Source: an uncultured Oscillospiraceae bacterium (GTDB lineage: Bacteria; Bacillota; Clostridia; Oscillospirales; Oscillospiraceae). From it: DNA of 21,645 nucleotides. Both the position numbers and the translations under genes were made by a program. Below the pieces are notes generated by a model. The model ran no database searches and was not told where the DNA came from. It saw nothing but the letters and a program-made list of their open reading frames with translations. Positions within the stretch are counted from its first letter, which is position 1. The number at the start of each line of letters is the position of its first letter. Positions 1 to 7,395 of the stretch are shown in pieces. The stretch spans positions 1 to 21,645 of the forward strand of contig CAKUND010000013.1 of the NCBI GenBank assembly GCA_934668295.1, written 5' to 3'.

Positions 1-267
1 CCGACGCTCTACCGCCGTCTGCACGATAAGGAAAAGCTGTTCATGGCCCTCGGCGGCGTCTGGACGCTTGCTGTCGCGTTCTCCCGCCTGCGTATGGGCG
101 CGCACTTCCTGTCCGATGTGAGCGTCTCGTCCATCCTGACCATCGCCCTCGGCGCCGTCGCCGTCTGGCTGTTCTATTTCAATAAGCCCTTCTTCAACAG
201 GATCTGGGCCTTTGCCTCCGGTGAGACCAAGCCGGAACGAAAGCTGAAAAAGCCGGAAGAAGCGTAA
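1..267 (+). CDS. PAP2-family phosphatase, 3' end (partial)
   Basis: The reading frame is open from base 1 to a TAA at 265-267, so this is the C-terminal part of a gene that begins outside the window. About 88 residues are visible. They contain SRLRMGAHFLSD, which fits the third conserved block (SR-x5-H-x3-D) of type 2 phosphatidic acid phosphatases. That block carries the catalytic histidine-aspartate pair. A hydrophobic membrane segment (roughly VSSILTIALGAVAVWLFYF) and a short Lys/Glu-rich cytoplasmic tail follow. Family members dephosphorylate lipid phosphates such as phosphatidate or undecaprenyl pyrophosphate in the membrane. The substrate cannot be told from this fragment. No clear terminator separates it from trmB. 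Confidence 0.85.
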   Translation, partial: PTLYRRLHDKEKLFMALGGVWTLAVAFSRLRMGAHFLSDVSVSSILTIALGAVAVWLFYFNKPFFNRIWAFASGETKPERKLKKPEEA

Positions 268-344
268 TACCAATGCGAATCCGCAGGCACCCGCCCCAAC
301 AATTGATATTCCCATCAACATTTCAGAAAGAGCAGGAAACGCAT

Positions 345-1034
345 ATGCGAATGAGAAGAAGAAACAATCTGGCCCCGCGGATGGAGGCCTGCGAAGCCGT
401 CTGGATCCACGACCCGGAGGCGCTGCGCGGCAGCTGGCGCAGCTTAATGCCGGACTGCCGGGAGCTTCGCGTCGAGGTCGGCTGCGGCAAGGGCAAATTC
501 ACTGTCGAGACCGCCGAGGCCGAGCCGGACGTGCTGCTCATCGCCATTGAGCGCGTGCAGGACGCGCTCGTCCTCGCCATGGAGGCCGCGCTCCGCAAGG
601 GGCTCAAAAACGTCTTTTTCGTCTCGCTCGACGCGGCAAATATCGACCAGTTTTTTGCCGACGACGAGATCGACCTGCTCTATATCAACTTCTGCGACCC
701 ATGGCCGCGCAAGAAGAACGCCAAACGCCGCCTGACGTACCATACCTTCCTCGAAAAATACAAGAAGGTGCTGAAGCTCGGCGGGCAGATCCAGTTCAAG
801 ACCGACAACGCGAATCTGTTCGCCTGGTCGCTGCCCGAGATGGAAAGCTGCTTCCTCGAGCTGCGGAACGTCACCGACGATCTGCACGCAAACGGGCCCG
901 TCGGCATCATGACCGGCTACGAGGAAAAATTCTACGCGCTCGGCACGCCCATTCACCGCGTCGAAGCCGTCGTCACCACCAAACAACCCCGCCCGGCAGA
1001 GGAAAAGCCGGAGCCGGACGAAGCAGGGGAGTGA
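345..1034 (+). CDS. trmB: tRNA (guanine-N7-)-methyltransferase TrmB
   Basis: This 229-residue protein transfers a methyl group from SAM to N7 of G46 in the variable loop of tRNAs. The SAM-binding motif EVGCGKG lies near residues 44-50. The family signature FCDPWPRKKNAKRRL is near 117-131, and FKTDN near 151-155. The frame is open back to an ATG at 273, but the ATG at 345 is preferred: an AGGA lies 7 bases upstream, and the product then begins MRMRRR, matching the short basic N-terminus of TrmB proteins. A charged proline-rich tail of about 18 residues is extra compared with the core family. It sits 77 bases after the PAP2 gene and has no recognisable terminator behind it. Confidence 0.95.
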   Translation: MRMRRRNNLAPRMEACEAVWIHDPEALRGSWRSLMPDCRELRVEVGCGKGKFTVETAEAEPDVLLIAIERVQDALVLAMEAALRKGLKNVFFVSLDAANIDQFFADDEIDLLYINFCDPWPRKKNAKRRLTYHTFLEKYKKVLKLGGQIQFKTDNANLFAWSLPEMESCFLELRNVTDDLHANGPVGIMTGYEEKFYALGTPIHRVEAVVTTKQPRPAEEKPEPDEAGE

Positions 1035-1116
1035 ACCGCTGTTTCGGGGAATGTTACCACTTTGAAACCCCTTCGTGACCCATTTGAAACAAGGTGCATA
1101 CAAGTTGGAAAATCGG

Positions 1117-1146
1117 TTGACATAAAATAATTAAGAATTCTTAAAA
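1117..1146 (+). promoter_or_regulatory. possible promoter with internal palindrome
   Basis: TTGACA at 1117-1122 is followed after 18 bases by TTAAAA at 1141-1146. The -35 is perfect but the -10 is poor. A perfect 14-base palindrome TTAAGAATTCTTAA at 1131-1144 fills the spacer and overlaps the -10, as an operator would. It lies in the 318-base gap between trmB and the SLH gene. A better-formed promoter lies about 75 bases downstream. Confidence 0.35.
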
Positions 1147-1192
1147 ATTCGGTTTTTCCCGGATAAAGCAGACATTTCCCGAAAACCACCTA

Positions 1193-1221
1193 TTGCGTTC
1201 TGTATCCCATTGTGCTACGAT
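1193..1221 (+). promoter_or_regulatory. predicted sigma-A promoter of the SLH protein gene
   Basis: TTGCGT at 1193-1198, a 17-base spacer and TACGAT at 1216-1221 form a reasonable housekeeping promoter. Transcription would start near 1228 and give a leader of about 125 bases before the ATG at 1353. The call rests on element match and spacing only. Confidence 0.5.
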
Positions 1222-1243
1222 ATCTATGTAAAAAAGGCAGAGA

Positions 1244-1330
1244 CCGGGAAAATCCGGCCGCTGCAAAACAGCGCGTGCACGGGCAGACCTGTGGACGCGC
1301 AGGTGTTTCCGGCAGGGAACGCTGCCGGAA
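1244..1330 (+). other. hairpin-rich 5' leader of the SLH protein gene
   Basis: The leader holds consecutive short inverted repeats: CCGG/CCGG (1244-1257), CGCTG/CAGCG (1259-1273, loop CAAAA), ACCTG/CAGGT (1287-1304), and a perfect 9-base stem TTCCGGCAG/CTGCCGGAA (1307-1330, loop GGAACG). The last ends about 9 bases before the AAGGAGG ribosome binding site and has no U-run, so it is not an intrinsic terminator. I could not match it to a known riboswitch class. It may protect the mRNA or control translation. Confidence 0.45.
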
Positions 1331-1352
1331 GAAACTGCAAGGAGGAAGCATT

Positions 1353-3611
1353 ATGAAAAAACGTTTATTGGCGCTGGCCCTGTGCCTGGTCATGCTGATC
1401 GGCCTTGTGCCGACGGCGTTTGCGGATGGCGTGGTAACGCATACTGTTTCGTTCAACCCGGACGGAGGTACGCCCGCGCCTGCGAATCAGACTGTCGTGC
1501 ACAACGGATTTGCGACCAAGCCCACCGTCTCGCTCGACGGCTATCGTCTGGACGGCTGGTATGCAGTGGGTGAGCAGAACCGCTGGTCGTTTGCGTATTC
1601 GCCGGTCACGACGGATCTCATACTGACGGCAAGATGGGAAAAGATGATCTCCTACAACGGCAATGCAGCGAACGCGACCGGCAGCTCGGAGTCGCAGATT
1701 GCCTACAAGGGCGACAGTGTCACGCTCAAGGCGAACGGCTTTACCCGCACCGGCTACAGGATGACCGGCTGGGCCACTGTACCGAATGCATCGGCCGCAG
1801 AGTATCAGGAAAATCAGACCGTGCAGGTCAGCGCGCTGCCGAAGGGCACGGACGGCGAGGTAACGCTGTATGCAGTCTGGCAGGACATCGATCCCACAGA
1901 TTATTATACTGTGACCTATCGTCAGGTTGGCGCTCCCGGCGCTGACTACACGGTGCAGGTGCAGAAGGCCGTATCCGGCGCAACAACGTATACGGCGCTT
2001 GCCACGCTTCCGACTGTCGGCGGCTGGGAAACTCCGGTACACAAGGTGTTCGATGATAAATGGAAAAACGCAGCGACCGGCGAGGAGTATACGACGAATG
2101 AGCCGATCACGCTGACAGGCAATCTCGTTTTGAATCCGGTCTACAGAAACGACGCGGACGCGAAGTTCAGCGTGACCTATTACAATGACATCCGGTACGC
2201 AGGAACCGAGAAGACCGAGCAGATCGAATCCTACCCCTACAGAGTCAAGACCTATGCCGAAGCGAAGAACGGCGCAGCTACGGCCTGGACGCAGCCGACC
2301 GGAAAGAGCTTCCTGCGCTGGGAGACGATGAGCGGCGTCAGATATCTTCCGGGACAGCTGATCAATGAAGCGGAGCTGACGGGCGACCTTGCGCTGTATG
2401 CGGTCTATCAGGCAGATTCCTATACCATTACGTTCTACTGCTATACGGACGGAAAGAACGACCAGATCACAGTCCCGTATGGCGCAGCAATCCGGATCGA
2501 TCCGAACGGCGGCTCCTATCAGGGAAGAACGACTGTCACGACGTTCCTTGCAGACGCGGATGCTGTCATCGCGGATGCGGATGCAGTCTACTCCGGACAT
2601 ACCTTCCGCGGCTGGTACGTCGCGCAGACCGGCAGCACCTACACGTTTACGGCGATGTGGTCGAAGGCTGGCGTCAGCTGCGATGTTTACTACTATGACT
2701 ATGACGACGGCAAGTACGAGTACGCCCGGTTCACGACAGGCACCTATCTGATCATTGACCCGAACGGCGGCACGGCGAAGCTGGACAGCACGGCCTTCTC
2801 CAGCCAGAAGGGCTTCTACATCTATGACGATTATACCCTGTCCGATGCAGTCCGTACCGGCTACACCTTCTACGGCTGGTATCTGACGAAGTCCGGCAGC
2901 ACCTACACCTTCACCGCCATGTGGTCGAAGTCCGCAAGCGATGTCCCGTACATGCTCAACGGTGAGGATCACTACGCCTACATCAAGGGCTACCCCAACG
3001 GCAGCTTCAAGCCCAACGCGACCATTACCCGTGCCGAGACGGCTGCCATCTTCTACCGCCTCCTGACCGACACGACCCGCAAGACCTATACCACCACGTA
3101 TAACGCCTTCAAGGATGTCCCGGCCAAGGCCTGGTACAACACCGCCGTCTCCACCATGGCGAAGCTCGGCATTGTCACCGGCGATGCCAACGGCTACTTC
3201 CGTCCGTCCGACCCGATCACCCGTGCGGAGATCGCCGCGATGATCGCCCGCTGCGACGGCAGCTACTACGGCAGCAGCTACACGAACTTCTCCGATGTCA
3301 AGGGCCACTGGGCTGCGAGCTACATCGCAAGAGCCTATGAGCTCGGCTGGATCAACGGCTACGGCACGACCTATGCGCCCGACAAGTACATCACCCGCGC
3401 CGAGACCGTCGCCATTCTCAACCGCGTCCTGAACCGCGCGCCGCAGAACACCTCGGATCTGCTCAGCGGCCGCAACACCTTCAGCGATGTCGGCGCCGCA
3501 TCCTGGTACTATCTCGATGTCGAGGAGGCTGCCAACAGCCACACCTACACCAGAAAGTCCAGCGGCTACGAGTACTGGAACAGACTCATCGCCGACCCGA
3601 GCTGGCTGTAA
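1353..3611 (+). CDS. secreted SLH-domain surface protein with InlB-type repeats
   Basis: The product is 752 residues. It starts with a clear signal peptide (MKKRLLALALCLVMLIGLVPTAFA). The start at 1353 is fixed by AAGGAGG at 1339-1345 and by the signal peptide; the frame stays open upstream, but that part is the leader. The middle holds several Listeria-Bacteroides (InlB B-repeat) type modules with GY..DGWY and TFTAMWSK motifs. One of about 88 residues is duplicated (ends near bases 2667 and 2930). From about residue 530 there are three SLH domains with TRAE motifs (ITRAETAAIF, ITRAEIAAMI, ITRAETVAIL). Known SLH triplets bind pyruvylated secondary cell-wall polymers, so this should be a non-covalently anchored envelope protein. 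Its ligand is unknown. Confidence 0.9.
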   Translation: MKKRLLALALCLVMLIGLVPTAFADGVVTHTVSFNPDGGTPAPANQTVVHNGFATKPTVSLDGYRLDGWYAVGEQNRWSFAYSPVTTDLILTARWEKMISYNGNAANATGSSESQIAYKGDSVTLKANGFTRTGYRMTGWATVPNASAAEYQENQTVQVSALPKGTDGEVTLYAVWQDIDPTDYYTVTYRQVGAPGADYTVQVQKAVSGATTYTALATLPTVGGWETPVHKVFDDKWKNAATGEEYTTNEPITLTGNLVLNPVYRNDADAKFSVTYYNDIRYAGTEKTEQIESYPYRVKTYAEAKNGAATAWTQPTGKSFLRWETMSGVRYLPGQLINEAELTGDLALYAVYQADSYTITFYCYTDGKNDQITVPYGAAIRIDPNGGSYQGRTTVTTFLADADAVIADADAVYSGHTFRGWYVAQTGSTYTFTAMWSKAGVSCDVYYYDYDDGKYEYARFTTGTYLIIDPNGGTAKLDSTAFSSQKGFYIYDDYTLSDAVRTGYTFYGWYLTKSGSTYTFTAMWSKSASDVPYMLNGEDHYAYIKGYPNGSFKPNATITRAETAAIFYRLLTDTTRKTYTTTYNAFKDVPAKAWYNTAVSTMAKLGIVTGDANGYFRPSDPITRAEIAAMIARCDGSYYGSSYTNFSDVKGHWAASYIARAYELGWINGYGTTYAPDKYITRAETVAILNRVLNRAPQNTSDLLSGRNTFSDVGAASWYYLDVEEAANSHTYTRKSSGYEYWNRLIADPSWL

Positions 3612-3624
3612 TTCCTGACCCATC

Positions 3625-3650
3625 AGAGGGGCGGCACAAGCCGCCCCTCT
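3625..3650 (+). terminator. hairpin terminator after the SLH gene
   Basis: A perfect 11-base stem AGAGGGGCGGC/GCCGCCCCTCT with loop ACAA is followed by TTCTCT. It lies between the convergent SLH and S1-repeat genes, so it probably serves both, although the minus side has no U-run. Confidence 0.8.
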
Positions 3651-3680
3651 TTCTCTATGTACCCCCACAAAAATCAAACG

Positions 3681-4574
3681 CTAAAACACCGTCACGATCT
3701 TCGCACGCTCCCGGCTCCCGTACCGCCACACATCCAGCCGGCCCCCCGTCTTTGTGAACAAAAGCGGCTGCGGCGGCAGCGTCCCAAGCCGGTGCAGGAC
3801 GGTCAGCTTGATTTTAAGCGTCTCGGGATGAATGGCCTTGATGTACACGCACACCGGCTGCCCGGGCTCCAGCGTGTCATCCCGTTCCGCCAGCCCGCAC
3901 AGATTCGGCGTCAGCGCGATAAACACACCGTACTCCGTCCTTGCCCGGACGACTCCGGGCACGGTCTGCCCCGCGCGAAAGTGCGCCGCGTTTTCCGCCC
4001 ATGAACCAAGCAGCTCCCGGAGCGTCAGCCCCACGCGCCGCCGCACCGGATCGAGCGACTGGATCACGACCGGCAGCCGCTGCCCGACGTGCAGCAGCTC
4101 GCCCGGATGCGAAAGCCGGGATACGCACAGATCCCGCAGCCCGAGCAGCCCGACCGCGCCGCAGCCGATGTCGCAGAACGCGCCGAAGGGCGCAAGTCCC
4201 GTGACCACGGCGGGCAGAATATCGCCGGGCCGGTTTTCGCGGAAGACCAGCTCCAGCGCCGCCTCCTGCGCGCTGCGCCGCGATAAAAGCGCTGTCCCAT
4301 CCGCCGTGAAGCCCAAAACGGTAAAGCATACGGGCCGTCCCACGCGTGATAAAATCGCGATATCCCGCGTTTCGCCCCCGAGAATGCCCCGCGCGGCCTC
4401 CGCCCGCGCGATATGCCCTCTGCAGCAGCCGAGCGAAACATGCAGATCATGCCGCTCGTCGCACTTGACTGCGGTCGCCTGCAGAATTTTCCCCTGCTGC
4501 ATCGCCAGCAGCAATTCCTCTCTCGTATATCCCTCCGGCTGCGGGTGCAGCCCCTCCGGAAGAAACTGATCCAT
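3681..4574 (-). CDS. protein with three S1 RNA-binding repeats
   Basis: The 297-residue protein consists mainly of three S1/OB-fold modules. The first is degenerate (about residues 28-100). The second is typical (about 116-187, with GAFCDIG and VGLLGLRDL). The third spans about 200-260 (EYGVFIAL..NLCGLAE). S1 repeats bind single-stranded RNA. Ribosomal protein S1 usually has four to six, and this shorter form is common in Clostridia as an S1-like protein. The ATG at 4574 is preceded by GGGGGG about 5 bases upstream. It is divergent from the DUF951 gene, 59 bases apart. The target RNA and exact role cannot be told. Confidence 0.8.
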   Translation of the reverse strand: MDQFLPEGLHPQPEGYTREELLLAMQQGKILQATAVKCDERHDLHVSLGCCRGHIARAEAARGILGGETRDIAILSRVGRPVCFTVLGFTADGTALLSRRSAQEAALELVFRENRPGDILPAVVTGLAPFGAFCDIGCGAVGLLGLRDLCVSRLSHPGELLHVGQRLPVVIQSLDPVRRRVGLTLRELLGSWAENAAHFRAGQTVPGVVRARTEYGVFIALTPNLCGLAERDDTLEPGQPVCVYIKAIHPETLKIKLTVLHRLGTLPPQPLLFTKTGGRLDVWRYGSRERAKIVTVF

Positions 4575-4633
4575 AAGATCCCCCCAATTCCTGCTCCAAT
4601 ATATGCAGGCAGGGGAAGGAAGGAGATAACCCC

Positions 4634-4825
4634 ATGGACGTACAGGTCGGTGATATCCTCGTCATGAAAAAGGAGCATCCCTGCGGCGCAAAGCAGTGGC
4701 TCGTCCTGCGCAGCGGCATGGATTTCCGCCTGCGCTGCACCGGCTGCGGGCACGAGCTCATGCTGCCGCGCAGCAAGGCGGAGAAAAGTATCCGCCAGAT
4801 TCTGCGCGACGGGAAGCAGATCTGA
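4634..4825 (+). CDS. DUF951 domain-containing protein
   Basis: This is a 63-residue protein of the conserved DUF951 family. It shows the family pattern KKEHPCGAKQW, DFRLRCTGCGHELMLPR and a basic C-terminus. Three cysteines (HPCG and CTGC) suggest a small metal-binding or nucleic-acid-binding fold, but the function is not established. The ATG at 4634 follows GGAAGGAGAT at good spacing. It is a single-gene unit closed by the terminator at 4853-4890. Confidence 0.88.
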   Translation: MDVQVGDILVMKKEHPCGAKQWLVLRSGMDFRLRCTGCGHELMLPRSKAEKSIRQILRDGKQI

Positions 4826-4852
4826 CATTACAAGGAAAACATGACGAACGAT

Positions 4853-4890
4853 AGGCCGCAATTCCGCTTGGAATTGCGACCTCTTTTTTT
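4853..4890 (+). terminator. intrinsic terminator after the DUF951 gene
   Basis: AGGCCGCAATTCC pairs with GGAATTGCGACCT (13 positions, one C-A mismatch) around the loop GCTT, followed by CTTTTTTT. This is a classic rho-independent terminator. It separates the DUF951 gene from spoIIGA. Confidence 0.92.
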
Positions 4891-4944
4891 GCCCGCAGGG
4901 TGTACGCTTTGGAAGCACGGACAAACAGGGGAGGGGGAATGCGG

Positions 4945-5793
4945 ATGACCGTCTATGCAGACGAGGCGTTTTTGCTCAACGGCGCGGTCGACTATCTGCT
5001 GCTCGTCTGCGCGGCGAAGCTTGGCGGCGGCAGGATCGCCCGGCTGCGCCTGCTGGCAGCAGCCGTGTTCGGCGGGCTGTATGCAGCTGCCGCACTGTTT
5101 GCGCCGCTGGGTGTTTTGCAGGGGCTTCCAACGAAGCTGATGAGCCTCGCCGTGATGCTCCTGATCGCCTTCGGCGTGAGCCGCGAGACACTTCGCACGG
5201 GGCTGCTGTTTCTCGCGGCCGTCTGTGCGTTCGCGGGAGCCGCGGTTTTGGCTGCGCAGCTGTTCGGGACAGGTGTTCTGGTGCTGCCAGGCGGCACATT
5301 CTACGCGGTAAGCGTTCTGGGGCTTCTGCTGCTGGCAGGGCTTTTGTATCTGCTCTGCTATACCGTCTTTTCCTGCACGGCCCAGCACGGCGGCGAGATC
5401 CGGCCCCTGACGCTCCTGTACGGGGGCAATCAGGCCCCGATTCGCGCGCTGCACGACACCGGCTGCACGCTCCGTGACCCCATGACCGGCGAACGCGTGC
5501 TCGTCGCGGAGGCGGGGGCGCTGCAGGCCCTTCTGCCGGACATCCCCATCACGCCCGCCGCGCTTGCAGACCCGGCAGAGCTGCTGCTGCGGCTGAAAAC
5601 GCGCGATCCCGCGTTTCCGGCGCGGCTTCTGAGCTACAAATGCGTCGGCACGCAGGTGGGACTGCTTTTGTGTCTGCGCTGCGAGATAGAGGTCAAGCCG
5701 GGCGTCCGGAAGCGCTGCCTTGCAGCCTTTTCCCCGACGTCCGTTTCAGACGGAGGAAATTATGATGCGCTGATAGGAGGAACGATTGGATGA
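4945..5793 (+). CDS. spoIIGA: sigma-E processing peptidase SpoIIGA
   Basis: SpoIIGA is a membrane-embedded aspartic protease that removes the pro-sequence of sigma-E in the mother cell after asymmetric septation. The first half of this 282-residue protein is very hydrophobic, with about five membrane segments, and begins [20 protein letters not shown], as the family does. The soluble half contains [13 protein letters not shown], in which Asp171 of the DTG motif matches the single catalytic aspartate. The ATG at 4945 lies 7 bases after GAGGGGG; the ATG at 4939 is too close to it. The stop overlaps the sigE start as ATGA. I see no convincing promoter or Spo0A boxes between the upstream terminator and the start. 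Confidence 0.93.
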   Translation: MTVYADEAFLLNGAVDYLLLVCAAKLGGGRIARLRLLAAAVFGGLYAAAALFAPLGVLQGLPTKLMSLAVMLLIAFGVSRETLRTGLLFLAAVCAFAGAAVLAAQLFGTGVLVLPGGTFYAVSVLGLLLLAGLLYLLCYTVFSCTAQHGGEIRPLTLLYGGNQAPIRALHDTGCTLRDPMTGERVLVAEAGALQALLPDIPITPAALADPAELLLRLKTRDPAFPARLLSYKCVGTQVGLLLCLRCEIEVKPGVRKRCLAAFSPTSVSDGGNYDALIGGTIG

Positions 5794-6491
5794 AACTAGA
5801 GGCTATTTTACAGAAGCTCGGCCTTTTGCAGCCGGGGAAGATCATGTACATCGGCGGCAGCGACGTGCTGCCCGCACCCCTGAAGCCGGAGCAGGAGCGG
5901 CAGGCCCTCGCAGCGCTGGAGCAGGGGGACGAGGCTGCCAAGCAGACGCTCATCGAGCACAATCTGCGCCTCGTCGTGTATATTGCGCGCCGGTTCGAAA
6001 ACACCGGCGTCAATCTCGAGGATCTGATCTCCATCGGGACGATCGGACTCATCAAGGCCGTCAATACCTTCCGGCCCGACCGGAACATCAAGCTCGCGAC
6101 ATATTCGTCCCGCTGCATCGAAAACGAGATCCTGATGCACATCCGCAAGATCGCCAACCAGAAGACGGAGGTCTCGCTCGATGAGCCGATCAACACAGAC
6201 TGGGACGGCAACGAGCTGCTGCTGTCCGATGTGCTCGGCACAGACAGCGATATCGTCATGCGGCCTCTGGAGGACGACGTCGACCACCAGCTGCTGCGCC
6301 AGGCGCTCGGCCGCCTCCCGGAACGGGAGAAGCAGATCGTCTCCATGCGCTTCGGCCTCGGCGGCCGGCAGGAGAAGACGCAGAAGGAGGTCGCGGACAT
6401 TATGGGCATCTCACAGTCGTATATCTCCCGGCTCGAAAAGCGCATCATGGTGCGCCTGCGCCGCGAGATCACACGCCAGATCTGCAGCTGA
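5790..6491 (+). CDS. sigE: sporulation sigma factor sigma-E (pro-form)
   Basis: The 233-residue product matches sigma-E closely. It carries region 2 ([26 protein letters not shown] and [12 protein letters not shown]), the signature [16 protein letters not shown], and region 4 ending [13 protein letters not shown]. Sigma-E directs early mother-cell gene expression once SpoIIGA cleaves the N-terminus. The pro-sequence before YIGGS is only about 19 residues, against about 27 in Bacillus subtilis. AGGAGG at 5776-5781 and the ATGA overlap with spoIIGA indicate translational coupling. In many Firmicutes sigG follows; here rex does. Confidence 0.95.
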   Translation: MKLEAILQKLGLLQPGKIMYIGGSDVLPAPLKPEQERQALAALEQGDEAAKQTLIEHNLRLVVYIARRFENTGVNLEDLISIGTIGLIKAVNTFRPDRNIKLATYSSRCIENEILMHIRKIANQKTEVSLDEPINTDWDGNELLLSDVLGTDSDIVMRPLEDDVDHQLLRQALGRLPEREKQIVSMRFGLGGRQEKTQKEVADIMGISQSYISRLEKRIMVRLRREITRQICS

Positions 6492-6499
6492 GAGGGGAC

Positions 6500-6528
6500 T
6501 TGCAAAATAAACGAAGATGTGATATATA
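6500..6528 (+). promoter_or_regulatory. predicted rex promoter
   Basis: TTGCAA at 6500-6505, 17 bases, then TATATA at 6523-6528. The expected start site is near 6535, inside the duplicated TTTATCGATA element. The stretch is AT-rich relative to its neighbours. Confidence 0.6.
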
Positions 6529-6551
6529 TTTATCGATAGTTTTTATCGATA
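6529..6551 (+). repeat. direct repeat TTTATCGATA x2 at the rex start site
   Basis: TTTATCGATA occurs at 6529-6538 and again at 6542-6551, a period of 13 bases. Each copy contains the 8-base palindrome TATCGATA. Lying directly after the -10 element, the pair is placed like an operator. It does not resemble the usual Rex operator (TTGTnAAnnnnTTnACAA). Confidence 0.6.
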
Positions 6552-6572
6552 TCAAGCAAAGGAAGCGGTTCC

Positions 6573-7211
6573 ATGGACAAAGAAATTTCCCACGCGACGC
6601 TCAAGCGCCTGCCGACCTATCTGGCTTATCTCAAGGGCATGCCTGAAAGCAGCGGCGTCAATATCTCCGCCACGGCGCTTGCGGCGGGGCTGCACATGGG
6701 CGAGGTGCAGGTGCGCAAGGATCTTGCGCTCGTCTCCTCCGGCGGCCGCCCGAAGATCGGCTATAACCGCGCGGCGCTGATCGCCGATATCGAGCAGTTC
6801 CTGGGCTACGGCAACACAAATGACGCCGTTCTCATCGGCGCGGGCAAGCTTGGCCGTGCGCTTCTGGGCTACTCCGGCTTCGCGGAATACGGCCTTAATA
6901 TTGTCGCGGCATTCGATGAAAACGACGCCATCATCGGCACGTCCAAGAGCGGCAAGCCCATCATGCACCTGTCGCGTCTCGGCGAGGTCTGCCGCCGCGA
7001 CCAGATCAAGATCGGCATCATCACCGTCCCGGCCGAGCAGGCCCAGAACGTCTGTGATCTGCTCATCAGCAATGGCATTCTCGCTATTTGGAACTTTGCC
7101 CCCAAGCACCTGAACGTGCCCGACCACATCCTTGTCCAGAACGAAAACATGGCTGCGTCCCTCGCGCTTCTATGCAAACACCTCAACGAGCAGATGAAAG
7201 CAGAAGAATAA
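6573..7211 (+). CDS. rex: Rex-family redox-sensing transcriptional repressor
   Basis: Rex represses fermentation and respiration genes and leaves DNA when NADH binds. The 212-residue protein has the N-terminal winged helix (about 1-75, with QVRKDLALVSSGGRPKIGY) and a Rossmann domain beginning VLIGAGKLGRALLGY (about 86-100). The C-terminal helix used for domain swapping follows (NENMAASLALLCKHL). Two places differ from the classical form: the wing reads SGGRPKIGY rather than GxFGKRGVGY, and the nucleotide loop has Lys in place of the usual Asn (GxGNLG). This suggests a divergent Rex subgroup with possibly altered operator or cofactor response. The start is supported by AAAGGA about 10 bases upstream. 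Confidence 0.88.
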   Translation: MDKEISHATLKRLPTYLAYLKGMPESSGVNISATALAAGLHMGEVQVRKDLALVSSGGRPKIGYNRAALIADIEQFLGYGNTNDAVLIGAGKLGRALLGYSGFAEYGLNIVAAFDENDAIIGTSKSGKPIMHLSRLGEVCRRDQIKIGIITVPAEQAQNVCDLLISNGILAIWNFAPKHLNVPDHILVQNENMAASLALLCKHLNEQMKAEE

Positions 7212-7232
7212 CGGGATCCCGGAAGTTTTTTC

Positions 7233-7261
7233 TTGAATTTCCGCGCGCCATGCTGTATAAT
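7233..7261 (+). promoter_or_regulatory. promoter of tRNA-Leu
   Basis: TTGAAT at 7233-7238, a 17-base spacer and a perfect TATAAT at 7256-7261. Transcription would start near 7268, about 4 bases before the mature tRNA end. Confidence 0.85.
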
Positions 7262-7271
7262 AAACAGCAAC

Positions 7272-7358
7272 GCCGGTGTGATGGAATTGGTAGACGTAGT
7301 GGACTCAAAATCCACCGCCAGCGATGGCGTGCCGGTTCGAGTCCGGCCACCGGCACCA
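7272..7358 (+). tRNA. tRNA-Leu (anticodon CAA)
   Basis: The acceptor stem GCCGGTG (7272-7278) pairs with CACCGGC (7348-7354), followed by A and an encoded CCA (7356-7358). The anticodon arm GTGGA-CTCAAAA-TCCAC gives anticodon CAA, which reads UUG leucine codons. A long class-II variable arm (CGCC..GGCG) and the T-arm GCCGG-TTCGAGT-CCGGC are all intact. It is transcribed alone, between its own promoter and a terminator. Confidence 0.97.
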
Positions 7359-7360
7359 GC

Positions 7361-7395
7361 TCGTCGCGAACTGCGCAAGTTCGCGACGACTTTTT
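7361..7395 (+). terminator. terminator of tRNA-Leu
   Basis: A perfect 12-base stem TCGTCGCGAACT/AGTTCGCGACGA with loop GCGCA is followed by CTTTTT. It begins two bases after the CCA end of the tRNA. Confidence 0.88.

Noticed and set aside
1240..1345. Cyclic-di-GMP riboswitch in the SLH leader
   Set aside because: GGGCAGACC and GGACGCG faintly recall GEMM-I, but the conserved GCAAACC, GAAA loop and ACGCAAAGCC pieces are missing.
1212..1352. N-terminal extension of the SLH protein
   Set aside because: The signal peptide must be at the N-terminus and AAGGAGG lies right before 1353; the upstream part is the hairpin leader.
2560..2590. Short repeat of gcggatgcag-like units as a simple sequence repeat
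   Set aside because: It codes for the ADADAV-IADADAV duplication within the protein, is only two imperfect units long and needs no separate explanation.
1365..3677. A 770-residue open frame antisense to the SLH gene
   Set aside because: It mirrors the sense gene in a GC-rich genome, has no ribosome binding site or family resemblance, and its Val/Gly/Ala/Arg composition is typical of antisense shadows.
4843..4849. TGACGAA as a Spo0A box for spoIIGA
   Set aside because: One mismatch to TGTCGAA, only one copy, and it lies upstream of a strong terminator about 100 bases from the gene.
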